A DNA stretch of 64,000 nt from Himantopus leucocephalus (Eukaryota > Chordata > Aves > Charadriiformes > Recurvirostridae), in assembly GCA_003993805.1 (NCBI GenBank), contig RSEF01000004.1:8938520-9002519 (forward strand). Reading direction: 5' to 3'. Of this stretch, positions 14,801-28,700 are shown in pieces. A program made the position numbers and the translations under genes. How positions within the stretch are numbered: position 1 is the first letter of the stretch; every line of letters begins with the position of its first letter. The notes beneath the pieces are model-generated. The model was given only the letters and a program-made list of their open reading frames with translations, was not told where the DNA came from and made no database searches.

Positions 14801-17800
14801 CTCTGCTTATTCTCCCTCCCCGAGCTGGTGCTTCAGCCCACTGACGGTTGAGTATCTAGGTCTGGTACAATATATTTACTGATGTAGTATGTCAGCCAAT
14901 CTGTTCTAAATTTGCAAAAGAGAATTAAGTAACCCAAAGATAGTAAAAAGAAAGATAAAACATTACCTCACCACTTTTCAGCATTTCTCCTACTAAAATA
15001 CGTACAAAATGCTTACCTATATCAGTCTAAGGGATTCAGTACAATCACTGCCTCAGTGAGATCATACTTATACCTGAATATGGTCCATGTACTTTACACA
15101 AACACCATGGTGCACAACCAATGCAGTCATGAATTAAAACTCTGCCTTTCATTAAGAAAACCCTATTCATCCCCAACAACACTCCAAACAGCAGGGAAAT
15201 GAAATTCAGTTTTCTTTGATTTTCTCTGTCATTTACTTGGTAAAGAAGGGGTGTTCCATTTCCATCCATCTGTTTTTGGATATCCTCTCAGAATTTTATT
15301 AGAATATGTCCTATCGATTCACCTTTCCTTCTCCCCATCTTCTTTTGATTACAGCTAGTGTAGTACTGACCTGTAAGATTTTGCAGTTTGCATTCGCCTC
15401 TGTAATTCAACAGTTACTGGTTGATCCAGGTGTAACTATTTAAGCAGCATCAACCAGTCTCTCCCTTTCAAAACCAAAATTGCTACTAAGCTTTTCTGAC
15501 CTTTTTTCCTTTTCTTCCAATCTCCAGCCACAGTATGGCTAAGGCAAAAACAATTATAAAAAAGAAAATCCATACAAAGCCTACAACCACACACAAGTCA
15601 TGGAATGGAAACAGCATAAGACAATCTTCCACAATCCCTGTGGAAGATTACAAAACATTCACTCGTGAATTCCTATCACATAACACTTTTTTGACTAGTA
15701 GTAGAACATTGTGTTCCAGCTCCTCACTCCCTGTCCCGAAGAACACCTTGAACGAAGTCAGTATCAGTTGTGTTGTACTGCCAGATAAAACCAGAAATAA
15801 ACAGAAACCAATTAAACAATCAACACCACACTAATAAGTCTTCTATCTTCAAAAAAAAAAAAGATGATAGTCATGAACTATTATATGAAATTAGCATATG
15901 GCAACTTTTGGTTCATTGTACCCAATCTGATTTCTTCACTCATGGAACCTAGTACTTCTGAAGTGTATAAATTAAAAGTGACTAGTCAGATGCTTTTTCC
16001 TCTGGAAATAATTCACAAAATGAATAGTTACATTGAAAACAGTCCAACTACTACAGAACTCCTTTGGAGTAACAGGCTACACAGGTTTACCCCAAGGTTG
16101 TGACAGCCATTGGTAAATTCTGATTTATTAATAGAATATTCTGTATTTGAAAGAACTGAGTCATTTTTAAATTATTTTTTTGATCAGATAAGAAGCAACA
16201 GAATTCAAGGCTCACACTTCAGCACACAGAGTACTAAACTAAATACCTCCATTAAATAAAGATCTACATTCTTGACTTGCAGTCTTTATACATGCCCAAT
16301 GGAAAATAAATAAGCGGCATTTTTCATCAGGATTTTGTCTTGATAAAAAGTCTTTTTTGCAGATATATTTGATATTTGTTATGTTCCTGTAACAGCCTCT
16401 GCATCTCAAATGTTATCAAACCCTGGCAGAATCTTTTCATCTTAATAACACAAAAGTAGAGTTTTTGTTCTCAACCCTATTTTGTTCAGATTATCAATAG
16501 GAAAGGTTTGATTGACATAGGGAAAGGAAAAATAGTTCTGATTAAATCTGAGAGTTTTTATTTGGGCTGGTTTCACAAGGAGAAAAGGTTATCTATCAGA
16601 TATGACTTATGTCAGACTTTTTCTGGCCATTATTTTTTTTGTAGACCATGGGACTATTATTTTCAGGAGTAAGTGTAGGTAGCCTTCAAGTAAGTTCTGC
16701 ATTTGTGGCTTTGATGAACACCCTCAGTTTTTCAAGCAGCCAGATTCTGTCTTTCACTTCATTTTCAAAGGCGACAACAGGGAACAAGTTATTCAGCCCC
16801 CCAAAGCAAAACTGACATGTGTGATTACCCAAACCAACAACAACGGATTTAATCGAAACACTAAAACAGAAGTTACCTTCTACTGTTTTTAATTTTATTT
16901 CCATGTGATATCCACTCTAATTATACCTAACTTTTAGAAGGTAATGTTTCATCAGTTCCTATAAAAATTTCCCATGCTCTTTCAATGTATTTTTTTCCTG
17001 TTACAGAATGGATAAATGTCAATCAGTTGCACCTATTGAAGAATTTTTAGTTACTGTACTACAATATTTCCCTGTATTATTGAAAACTATGCTCTGGGTT
17101 TAGTGTATTGCTCAAAAATAACTTTAGTATAAACACATATAATGCACAGTAAAAACAAGCATCACTCATAAGTAATAATAATAGGGTAAAGTTTCTTTTA
17201 CAGCTAATGTCTATATTTTGGACTTTATATTCATATAATATTCAAAATAGTTCACTACTCTCTCTTATTACACTTTTCCTTTTCTTTGTTCTAAAATGTT
17301 AATTTTTAATCATTTCAATGAAGGATTAAAAACCCCAGAAGTAAGTTTTAAAGACAAGATCAAAAGATGTCACTAGTCAATCTTTTCAAATTGGCTTACA
17401 AGTCACAGAACAGGATACAAGTGTCTGTCACAGAAAATATTTTTGTTACCAAAAATTCCAATATATATATTTGCACTGGTCCTGTACCCAGCTCTGAATC
17501 ATTTCAAAATATTATGCTGAATTGAAGGATCTAGGTTACTTCATATCTACCATCAAATGGCCAAAAAGCTGTAAAGAGGTATAAGTATAGTGTGCAGTAA
17601 AAAAAAAAAAAAAATATATTGTAGGCTATTGCATAACATATGCTGTACTGGGGAAAAACCATCAAGCATTAAAAAAAAAATCCCAAGAAAAAAAGAAAAA
17701 AGTTTACATTCGCAACTATTCAATTTGTAACATCAGTTGCCTTTTAGGCTACCTCAATGCTTCAAAATTTTCTCAACATTTCAAATAGAAACTTTTATCA

Positions 17801-20800
17801 AGACATATTTGCAAGCAAGAACTGCATCCTTTGCCACGTTTGCGAGGCTTTCCTTAAAGGGAATTTCATTTCACCTCTAGTCCCGATTCCTGTAGTACCT
17901 CCACCGAGAAGTAAATTACTTTGCATGAGGCATCAGTTATGTGTAAAAACCAGGATTTACCAGGATAAATTATGTCGTTTGTTACTTAATTTCTATGCCT
18001 ATGATTATGAAATCTAGTAAAAATGGTAAAATTCAGTAGTCACAGTATATGATCAGTACCCAGTGGACACCATACCTAGGAGTGCTTTTCCCTGCACATT
18101 TTCCCGTGCAGGCTTCACAAATAGAGTTTTCATTTCATTTATAGGAAAGCCTTGCAATTAACTGAGTCATGTTAATAGTATATTTTTTACTACAACGTAA
18201 AGAGTTGTCTCAATTCCTCTTGTTAGGCTTTTGCACTTCTGCATTTTGAAACTTTTACTCAAGAGTCTAAACTCCGGTTGTGACAATTATTTTTTCATGG
18301 GGTATACTTTCAGAGATCCATACACTGTTACTTATTTGCTTCACTTTTCTATGCAGGTAAATGGGAAAAACAGTAAGTCATTACAGACGGTAAATACTTT
18401 ACAAATATACAGCTAGCATCTAAGTCAATATTGAGCCAGGCTACACATTGTTCTATTGATATAAAGCCGACTAAATAATCTCAGCTGTCCACTGAAGAAA
18501 ACCTCCTCTGAGGATCTACAGATACTATGAAGTGCTGTGTAGGTTTCTCCATTCATCCATCTCTATCCGTGCTATGACCTTTTCATCTGGTATAGAAGGT
18601 ATCACAAAAGGACCATGCTGGACTAACACAGCCAAGGAAATATAAAGAGAACATAAAACCAGCTTTGGATTTAATCCTTCCCTCTGCTTTCCCTGACCAG
18701 GTACTCAGGAGTCATTGAGCCCCGAGTTTCAACATTTTTCGTTTCCTTCATTTTAGATAAAGCAATGCAGTTTTATGAATGAAATTCACTTTGATTTATA
18801 TCTAAATGGAAAGTTTAACAAAATATATCCTGTAAGTATTGGCAGGAAATATATTTCAGGGTTTGAGAAAAACATTTTATTCTTTCATCAGAAATTTTGA
18901 ACAGTATTTTTGGAGTTTCCATGAAAAGAAATAAAAGAAAAATAGCATATTAAAAAGAAAAAAATTTGCTTAACATTAATTTCATTAAGTGACAAAAACA
19001 ATGTCTGAAAAACATTTCGTTAGAGGCAGCCATTCAACTGCAGAAGCATAAAAAATGATCTACAGTCACAAAAAAGGCATCAACAATGTGAATTATACCC
19101 TGCAAAAAAAAAAATCACAAAAAATATTTGGTTTTGTCAGCTTCATATTTTTTTCCTATTTAAATATAAAATTGAAAATTATATTAGACGTATTTAGTTT
19201 AATACCTTTGGCCCTTTTTAAAATATAAATATGCTTATTCCTAAAGGGACTTTATATGACACAGTGAAAAGTTTTAACATAGAACATACTAACTTTCTTT
19301 GAAGTATTCTCTGCTTTGCAGCTGAGAAAGAACAAGCCTTTAAAACTTCTGATGTGTAAAAATGGATTATGCATGTTGATTCTGTTTGTGGTACATGTAC
19401 AGATTTCACTCAAGTAGTGAATGCCTTCTGAAAATAAAGCTCTGAAGGGCCTTTGTTTTTCCCATGATAAAATTTCAGATTCTCCCATCTATCTCAAGAA
19501 GAATGATGTTCTTCATGAGTAAGATTATTGCAGTTCATTCTGTGAAATTCCACAGTTATCATATCCTCATGTGAATTTAATAAAGCTTAGCCTTAGCTGC
19601 TCTTGAACAGCAGCCAAGCATTTGATTTGTTCTATTTCATTTTATTCATTTATATGCATCTTGCTACCATCTGGAATCATAAAAACAAACAGTTCAAGCA
19701 GTTAATGTGTTAAAAAGGGGCAATGAAATAATGAAATATTCTCTTCCAATCCCCCCACTCCCCACCCCATTTACTCTGTTTGTTTCATATCCATTTCAGA
19801 ACTCATGTTGCCATTTCCTAATTCCAAAAAGACTTTCTGTAAGAGGATTGTCAGGACAGATGTTGGAACCCTTACACAACTGAGCACGTGCTGTCTTATC
19901 CATGTTCAGTGTTTCAAAGCCAAAATACTGTAACTAATAAATCATGCTTGGTAGCTGAAAGTGAACAGATAATTGCAACATTGTATATCTTGTATACAGA
20001 AAACATCAAAAGAATATTTTTCCCTCCAATTACATTTTCCTTTTTTTAATTGCTATTGACAGCATCATTCTGTCATTTCTATCTGCTTTTAATATACAAC
20101 CTTCATAATAAGTTTCTGAAAAGGTTATTACCTTTATAACTCATTATTTTGTGAGCAAAACAATCACAACCATGTCAACTTATCGGTGTTTTCACTACTA
20201 GAACCAGATGGAATCCAAATGAAAACTCACAACCTATTTATAAAATAAAGACAAATACATAAGTTGATGAGCCATACAAGTGAGCAGAAAACAGTGTGCT
20301 TTTGGGCTTTACCCTGAAAATGCATATGAATAGTTATATTTAAAATATTTACATCTATAAGTAAATTGAATTCATTTGGATATTTATGCATATAAGTAGC
20401 GGATCCATAAAAACAATTAAGATTCTGATTTCCACTGAGACACCTACATATACTTGAGGATCCAGAAATCTTAAACATTTGTACTGACATAGGAACGTAT
20501 TCGTCTCAAAGAATTCTGAGAGGATCCCAGAAATAGGCTGAATAGGAGAAAGTACTTTCTTGGAAGTATTGACATGGCGGAGTCAAACTCTCTCAAATAT
20601 GCTCGGTTTTCAGCATTACTTTAAAATTAATTTCCAAATATGCACAGATTCCTTATTAGCAATAATACGGAGCAACACAAAAGAAACAGTGTGATGACAC
20701 AACAACTACTATATGCATTAAAACAGAAAGAGTGCAAAAGACGTGAAGACTGAAAAAGATGAAGACATGTTTGGTGAAGCATGACAAGACAGATGGAGAC

Positions 20801-21335
20801 TTTTCTATATCTAGAAGTGAAGAGGAAGACGAGGACACAGACAAAAGCAAGGCTGTGAGTAAGGAAAGAACTATCCTGTAGCTTCCCCATGTGAAGTGGT
20901 TCAGTTTTCTCATTCAAAATGAAGCAATTTTCAAGACAGGAAGGAAGGAATGAAGAAATAAAGACTACCTGAACACGTGAGGGCCTCACTATTGCTGAAT
21001 GGAAATTTTCACCTTATCCCATCACGACTTTTTCAACTGGGAATCCAGGGAACAAGCTTCTTGTTTGAGAGCTGACAATACAATCACTCTAAAGTACGAC
21101 TGAGCATATATGCTGTCTGGGACACAATGCACACCTTTGTCAAAGAAACAAAGAGATATGACTGAAAGAAAGTGAATGACTGATCTGCATTACTGACTTC
21201 TGTTCAAAACAGACTTCGCTGATTTTCTCTAAGGCCCCAGAAAAGATTTCACTGGTACTCAAGTACTTCATATCAATCTGTAAAGTATATACGTGCTCTT
21301 TCAATAGAGATTAAACACAATAAGGGAAATTCCAA
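11805..21335 (-). other. PCDH11X intron, middle part (no gene seen)
   Basis: This is AT-rich non-coding sequence between two CR1 fragments. It contains homopolymer A/T tracts (for example near 12630, 15850 and 17600), small palindromes such as an 8-bp inverted repeat near 12296-12320, and scattered open frames without domain signatures. No tRNA, rRNA or exon-like block with splice sites and coding bias was recognised. It is assigned to the PCDH11X intron only by position. Confidence 0.55.
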
Positions 21336-21548
21336 TTAAGACAAGGAAAAACTTTTCACTATGGAGATTTTCAAACAGGAACTAGTGTTTCAGAATGGTT
21401 TTGGAATCTCCACCCTCAGAGATACCCAGAAGTCAAGTGAACAAGATCCAGAGCAAGCTGATCTAAATTAGCCTAGCTTCAAGACTGCACTAGGCGACTT
21501 CCACAGGTCCCTCCAGACCTGAATTATTCTATGATTCCATGATCTGTA
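21336..21548 (+). mobile_element. CR1 LINE fragment, degenerate 3' end
   Basis: The last part of a CR1 element lies in sense orientation on the plus strand. It starts with AAAACTTTTCACTATGGAG, a decayed version of the CR1 passage that encodes the end of ORF2. It ends with AGGTCCCTCCAGACCTGAAT followed by ATTCTATGATTCCATGAT, the diagnostic 8-bp CR1 3'-terminal repeat. It is far more diverged than the copy near 11.3-11.8 kb, and the coding frame is destroyed. The 5' boundary is uncertain by about 20-30 bases. Confidence 0.88.
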
Positions 21549-23888
21549 ATCTTTAAGAACTCCAATATAACAAACAGAAGTATATTCTGTGACTCACCAA
21601 TATATCCTAAATGGTTATAACCTACTCTCAAAGGGGATCTATACATCTGATTAATTCCTTTAGTTATTATCACAGTGCCTTTGTCAAATGCTAAAGTTTA
21701 CACAATGCCAAGTGCAAGAACTTAGGTATGTCTGGACTGTTACACAAAAAAACCCCACCAGAGTTTCAGTATATTAATACAAAAATAGGGAAACATAAAC
21801 AAGACAATCCCAAATCCTCTGTTAGAGACCAGAACAAGAATCTCATGGTGTTAGACCATATAAGTATTCTTTTAAACCATGAAAGAACAAAGATAGTATT
21901 TGATGAACAGGATATGAAGTAACGAGTTAGGAAGCTGGCCAAAGCAATAATACACAGAAGTGGTCTTGCAATAAACCTGATGAAGAAAGGGAACTAAATC
22001 AGCAAAGATCACTTATCAGGTATTACTTCGCAACTTTGGCCATACAATGGCCAAAGAATGTTACTACTTTCTTAAAATCTATTCATCGTATACTTAGAAA
22101 TTATTATCTGTGAGTTAATAAGGGTGAAGGAATCCTTAAGCCTAATGTTTTCAGAATTAGTGGGTATGACGATTGCCCCACGTGTCAGTAAACACCAATT
22201 TGTTTATCTATGCTTTTTAATTAGTTACAACATCATTTTACTAGATTAAAATAAAAAAACTTGGGCCATTAAAAAATGCGTTCAGCCATGCTTCTGAACA
22301 GCAAGAAGTACCTTAGAATAGTCCCTTATAGAGAAAATAAACATTTGAGAAGTATTAGAAAACTACCTTCTTTTTGTATGGGTATCTATGTATAGGTTTC
22401 TACAGCCCTATAATGTATAAAATAAGAGTTAAAAAGGTAAATATTTGATGTGAAGAATAAAGCTTTTATCTTACTTCAATGTGTCTAATGGGACATACTT
22501 CTGATAAGTATTAGATATCTGTATTTGGAAGAGTAGCTTACTGCTATTTTGAGGGAGGAAAAAAGGATTTTCTTGTAGAATTTCTGGTAAATCCATTGTT
22601 CCCACTCAGTTCTAAAAAATATTATAGATCAAGCTGACTCAGCATGGACTGTAGAACAGTGCATACAACAATGCTGATCACTGCTGCTAATAACAATATC
22701 AGACATACCTTTACCAGTGGCAGCAGCTCTTAGTTGCAGCTCTCACTGAGTTCAAGTTTAACATGAGTTGGGAGAAACATTTCTCCTACAAATTGTAGTG
22801 GTTTTGGCTTCTAACTTTGAAATCAATAGCAATCAAAATCTCAGCAGGCTGTAGAAGTTACTGCCTCCTTTCTGCTAAGCTTGAGAACATACTCCAATGT
22901 CTTCCTCCTCTCTTGAAGTTTTGTTTACAAATATGCTTATTCAAAATAGAAAAGCACTTTCCCAGCAAACATACTAATGAATCAAACTGAAGCTACAGAT
23001 AGTTTCATGTTTACCCCCCAAAAAACAGATGCTTTTGAAAACAAGACAGAAGGTAGAAAATGCTTATGCTTTCATAGTGTGTAATTCTAAATATCTGTAC
23101 CTATATGTTTAAATAATTATAATAACTGGGTACTTGCAAGCAGAAGTACTTGGTTGGGTTTTTTTTAAATATATTTCAAAAAATAAAATGCAACAGAGCT
23201 AGAAGACAGTTTATTATTATATAAAACCTGTATTTTTACCTCAGGTAAATTTAAAAGTGGAAAAAAGGTAAATGATACTGTAAACTTTTTGTAACATCCT
23301 TAAGAATTTAAATAGTTTTATCCAGTTGAAATAGCAAAGAAAACTGTACCATCTACTTCTCAAGCCTAAGTTGCATTTCTTTTTCAATTTCAGTTCAAAA
23401 TGCATTAGTCTTCAAAGGGAGGGAAACAAAATTTCCAACAATCAATAAAAATCAGTCAACAATACAACTAGGACATCTTACCTTACAACCATGATAAACC
23501 TGATACGGATCAGACTTTTCAACCAAGATACGAACATATATCCATCTGTTCGCATGCATTCAAAGGTAGCAGGCAACATTCTGCTACTTTTACCAACAAT
23601 AATAAATCTACACTAATCCAAGAAAGTGTGTCAGAATGTGACTCAAAACTACATTTGCCAAGATCTCTGATTTGGCACTTCAGATTTTGATAGAGTTCTC
23701 TCACCACAATAAAAATTATACCCGAACAAGATCACCTTTTTCTCTCATCCCTTTCTATCCTAATACCACCTAGGTCCTGCGGATGATCATGGCTTTGTCT
23801 ATACAGACACTGGCAACTTTGGTTGATAGATAATCACAAAAGATATACAGCACTGAAAAGCTGAGGCACAGGCGTTTTTCACTTAACT

Positions 23889-23910
23889 GGGGGGGGGGGG
23901 GGGGGGGGGN
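23889..23910. repeat. 21-base G homopolymer ending in an ambiguous base
   Basis: Twenty-one consecutive G residues (23889-23909) are followed directly by a single N at 23910. Such runs are hard to sequence, and the N suggests that the true length was not resolved. A translated frame crossing it on the minus strand gives only polyproline and has no meaning. Confidence 0.9.
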
Positions 23911-25703
23911 TTGCACTTTATCAGTTTCTTTAAAATACTTTAAGATGCTTTCTTGTATCTTAACAATTAAGATTGTACAAATCACCGCATCAACAAATCG
24001 ATTTGAAAATATAGGATAATTTGAGTGTTCATCTTCCCAAAACCAAAACCACCATACCACATGTATGTAAGCAGAAATGTCCCCTTAACTTCAAGTCAGG
24101 TTTTCTAGTACAACTCCACCAATGGCATACTCAAAGACAGACAGAAATTTTGGTATATCATACAGTAACATAACAAAATTCTCAAAATTAACAAAATATT
24201 CAGATTTAGTCTTATTTTATAAGAAGCCATTTTGTAACTTCCATTTTTGTCCGAAAATATTTAGCTGTTATTTTGTATTTAATTGCAATTAATTTATATT
24301 TTAAAAATTAAAATATTTAAACCATTATTTAATAGAGAATAACGGTCAAAGAGCTTGTGATACTATTTGGTTAGAATAAGAGGTTTGGTTGTTTTTTTTT
24401 TTCCTGAAATGCTCCTCTCCATAAAGTCTAAGTCACAGAAGGCATGTGTTTTCCTGATTATTTCCAGTTACTCAAATACTCTAAAAGTTCAAAGGAAAGA
24501 AGGTTCCAAATTCCATTCACCTGTTTGAAGTACTTCTGTCTGTGGGTCAATTTGCTCATCTGAAACACACGCGCACTAGTGTCTGGATAAGACCAGAATT
24601 TGTCCCCTGTTGTTTTCCTTTTGGGCATGCAGAGAAGAAGGAGGAGATGACAGTATCAGCCCATCGATGGTTTAGATATGGATCTAGGAAAAGTATTTTT
24701 TGTGGGGAAAGTCTATGATTGGAGTCTTTCAGATCCACTTTACTGTCAGTGTGTCTATATGTCTGCAACTTGTTTGCTACTGATGTACACAGATAAAAGG
24801 GAGGTTTTCGTACTGCTTAGACAATAAAAAGGAGGAAATTCTTTTGAGAAAAGGCCTTAGATTCAAATTTTTGGTAATCATATCAAGAACAAAGACAACA
24901 TCACAGCCCAGAAGGAAACAGAACATAAGCAGAGGGCAGTTCACCCGTCTGACAGCCGTGGACATAATTTCTTAGCAGAGATAGGATGAAAACTATGCTG
25001 AGAAAATAAATTGAAATTCTTAGCTGCAATTCAGTGATGGGAAATCAAACCTCATCTTTGATATCATCATTCAGCTTTTATTGGAAGTTATTTGAGCTTT
25101 AATGAACACCTTCCATAAAAAATGAAAAACATACTAAGAACACAAATGAATAAAACCTCTTTGAAAGACTGCAGAAAGTCAGTGGTACCCCCAAAAAATT
25201 CCTAGTAACACACTTAATATCCATCCATATGAATATAAATAACTGAGTTTTATTTACAAAATAAGCAGAGGCTCACAATTTAGAGGAAATACAGAAATGT
25301 CATTTTCATGACATTTTCAGTGGCAAGACTTAAGAGAACGAGTCTACATAATAGAAAAAACCATTTTTTTAAGAATAGGGGGAAACAGTATTGGAATGAG
25401 TAAAAGTGAAATAGTGAAAGAAGAAGAACTGAAATTCAAAACTGTATTTATCATATTGCATCCTAACCTCCAAATTATCAACAGTGACTTTCTAGTCTAG
25501 CGAGAACCCACTACACTCTCGGAAGACAGACCTTTCCAGATCTCAAAATCATGTAGTAAAGTGAAAACCTTAGTGCTTGGCTATCTTTCATAGCAAGATA
25601 TATCGGGTACTGAGATAGGCATGTATCTACAGTTAAATTCTATGTAATATATACTGCCTATAAACTTTGCTAATTGAGTATGTGATAAATGCATGCTTTC
25701 TTT

Positions 25704-25793
25704 ATATACACATGCACACAAAATACACACATACACACACAGATATATATATAAGCACTATATATATCTCTCTCTCTCTCTCTAGCTCTAAAC
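25704..25793. repeat. Compound dinucleotide microsatellite (CA / TA / TC)
   Basis: A run of interrupted ACAC units (TACACACATACACACACA) passes into ATATATATA, then a short spacer with a second TATATATA, and ends in about eight TC units (25770-25785). This is a compound simple-sequence repeat that is likely to vary in length. No function can be read from it. Confidence 0.85.
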
Positions 25794-28700
25794 ACTGTAT
25801 AAACACTCATACATACATGTAAATATTGTTAAAAGATGTATATCGTTTGGAATTCCTGCTTAGACCAGATTTCTTTGAAGAAAGCGTAGACAGAAGAAAT
25901 GTACTGCTAAGGAATAGGAAGTTTTGAAAGAAGCACATTTCTTTAGATTGCTAGTAGGCTTTACAGTACTTTATGTATGGTAAAGTTATTTTAACAATTA
26001 TAGCTCCTAGTCACTGTAAAAAATATCAGTATATGTATAGATTTGATGGTGTGCATGCACTAAGCAAACAGACCAGAGGTGTACTTAAAAACACTGCTTC
26101 TCCAGAAGGTATACAAAATATAATCTTCAAACAAAATTTATTTTAGAAATAGGTAAGACATAAAAAGAACAGTGCTCAGTAATTTCATACGAAAGCAAAA
26201 ATATGTATCTCAAAAAATATTTGTTAAAAAGATATTACAAAACATACTTAAGACCAGGATTTACCATAAGAATGTGTTTTAGGGTAACATGGGAAATCAC
26301 TGAAAACATGCGCCAAAAAAACCCCACAGCATTACAGTTCATGTTAAAAAAAATAATTCTATTTACATCACAGACCAGTTTTGTTCCTGACATCACCCTA
26401 CTGCTCTTCATCAGTCCTCCACTCAAATTCAGAAGGATTTAGAGATACCTTCTGAAGTCCAATACATTTTCTGATACAATAAGCAGCTTTCACACAAACT
26501 GCAGATTGTTTGCCATAGCTTTTCCTTGGAGTGACTCACTTGGTATCAGGGCATGTTTGAGATCGAGTGGCACTGAGCTTCGGTAGACACACATCCATAT
26601 GAAAACCAGGCATCAACAATACGATACAGGATGCAGAACAGCAAATCTGAGAGCCATCTTTGGCTGCCGGCATTGTAGGGCTAAAAGCAGCTATGTGATT
26701 AATTTACTCTGTAAAACTGGCAACAAATAAAGAGCTATTCTTGTTGCTGAGCCACAGATAGCACTGTAACTAACCAAAACCAAACTCTAGGACTTTTATC
26801 TACAGATACAAACCTGTCTGCACTGGTGACAGGGGTGGCAATGTGCACCAGATAAAAGGATGAATCTCTTGAGAAGTTTACTGAGATGATGGTGAGTAAT
26901 AGTAATTACAGGCTAAAGTACAATAAAATAACTTAGAAAGTATGACTGACATGCCAAAGAAAAGATAATGCATTTTCAATTTCAAAATCAGTTTTTGGTC
27001 AACTCAGTGATTTTTGGTCCTAATTTACTCTGTAAATTCACTCTTAAATGTTTTCACATTTAAGAAACAGAGTTGGTTTTGACACACATACACCTAGCTT
27101 TGACTCGGGATGCTAACAGTAATTTAAAAAACCAAACAAACAAATACCAAATTAATATAGAATTTTTTGACTGGCCTCCATTTAGCCACTCAATTTTTAG
27201 TAGAAATTGATATTCAGCACACATACACATTTGGTCAGTACACATTAGGCTTTCATGAACCTATTTAACCATAAGAAGGAAACTAGGTCTCTGAATAAGT
27301 CTTATACCAGTCTATGAAATAACTACTTTTTAAAAAAATGATACTTAGATGTAAGAAAGCAAAAATCAAACCAGAGAAAACACGTGAAACCGAACCACTA
27401 AAGAGGTTGCTGGCTTTTCCTTTGGTGCATTTGGAGGATTATTATATTTGGCTGTGTTGACTCATGAGAGAACTAGAAGACAGAGGTTACTAATTTGGAC
27501 CAATAATCCAACCACTTGATGTAGCTTTTATTTCACACGTGCAATTTTCCAAAACTTTACAATCATCCTAGATTCTTCTTGAATTATTTATTGACAGACT
27601 AGAATGGTATGACCAGTGAAATACTAGGGAAGAGGTAGACCTTCAGCTAGGTTAAAAGCAAAAAAACTAGTAATCTCATGAAAAATATTTTTCTCTGCAA
27701 ACACATAACTGGCATATTTAAATTGGAAAGGTACTTATCAAAGGTTCTCCTCATACTCAGTGAAAGAAAGTAGGCACTTCTAGAGGGCATGCAGTCCTAA
27801 CATGAAAATAACTTGCTATAATATATCTATGCCTTTTCACTACCAGAGGAAAAACTGAGGGCAACTATATGTCCACTTGAGATGACTAAGCTACATACTT
27901 GAAGTTAGATTAACCTAGTTCAGTATCTCAACTCACTATCCCTTGATTAAAAAAAAAAAAGAAAACATTTCAATATAAGCAAATTAGTTGGTGTTTTTCT
28001 TAATCAAACATTAATTTTATGTATATGTCTCCTCTTATCAAAGAAATCCAACCTAATTAACGTAACAACAGAATTCCAAAGATTCAAAAAACAATGAAAA
28101 ACCAGAAACTGGAAGTCTGTGAAATTCTACCACCTTCCTGACAAACAACTCTACTAGGCCAAAGGGTTATTACTCTTAACAAATCACTTTGAATGCTTCC
28201 CATCACCCCCTCTACAAAGCATTTAAGGGAACAACTGTAACAGTGACAGGCAGGACCAATCTTTGTTACACTAAACAATACTGCTTGAAAAAATTCCTTA
28301 CTACATTAGGAATGAACTTTCAACCCAAAGCAACTGGCTGAATTGTGGCATTGAGTCAATAAATAGCATTACTGTATGTCTAACCACTGAAAGTGTCGGG
28401 GTTTTAGCTTGAAGCATCAATGCTGCAAGGGGATGATAAACAGGAATAGCAACACTGTCTTACAGATACATAATTTTTTCCCAATAAAATGATTTCATTA
28501 TCAGAAATGAAAAATTTACTGTAACAGTCATAGCTGTAATTATGCCATACAATATGCTAAATTACAATACGTACTTCATTATTAATAGAATTTATTTTAC
28601 AGATCAAATAGCCAAATACACATTTTTAAAAGAGCCAGAGAGTAAATGTGGAGGAAACTATAGGCAACAGTCATGGTAGACATCCTGCAGTCCAAGAATT

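Noticed and set aside
20627..20989. Minus-strand open frame of 120 codons, serine- and cysteine-rich
   Set aside because: It is low in complexity and comes from a purine-rich stretch on the plus strand. No domain, splice context or start context supports a gene.
23889..23909. Possible G-quadruplex
   Set aside because: A single homopolymer run ending in an N is more likely a sequencing problem than a structured regulatory site.
23770..24060. Minus-strand frame of 96 codons containing a polyproline run
   Set aside because: The run is the complement of the unresolved 21-G tract and contains an N, so the frame is not trustworthy.
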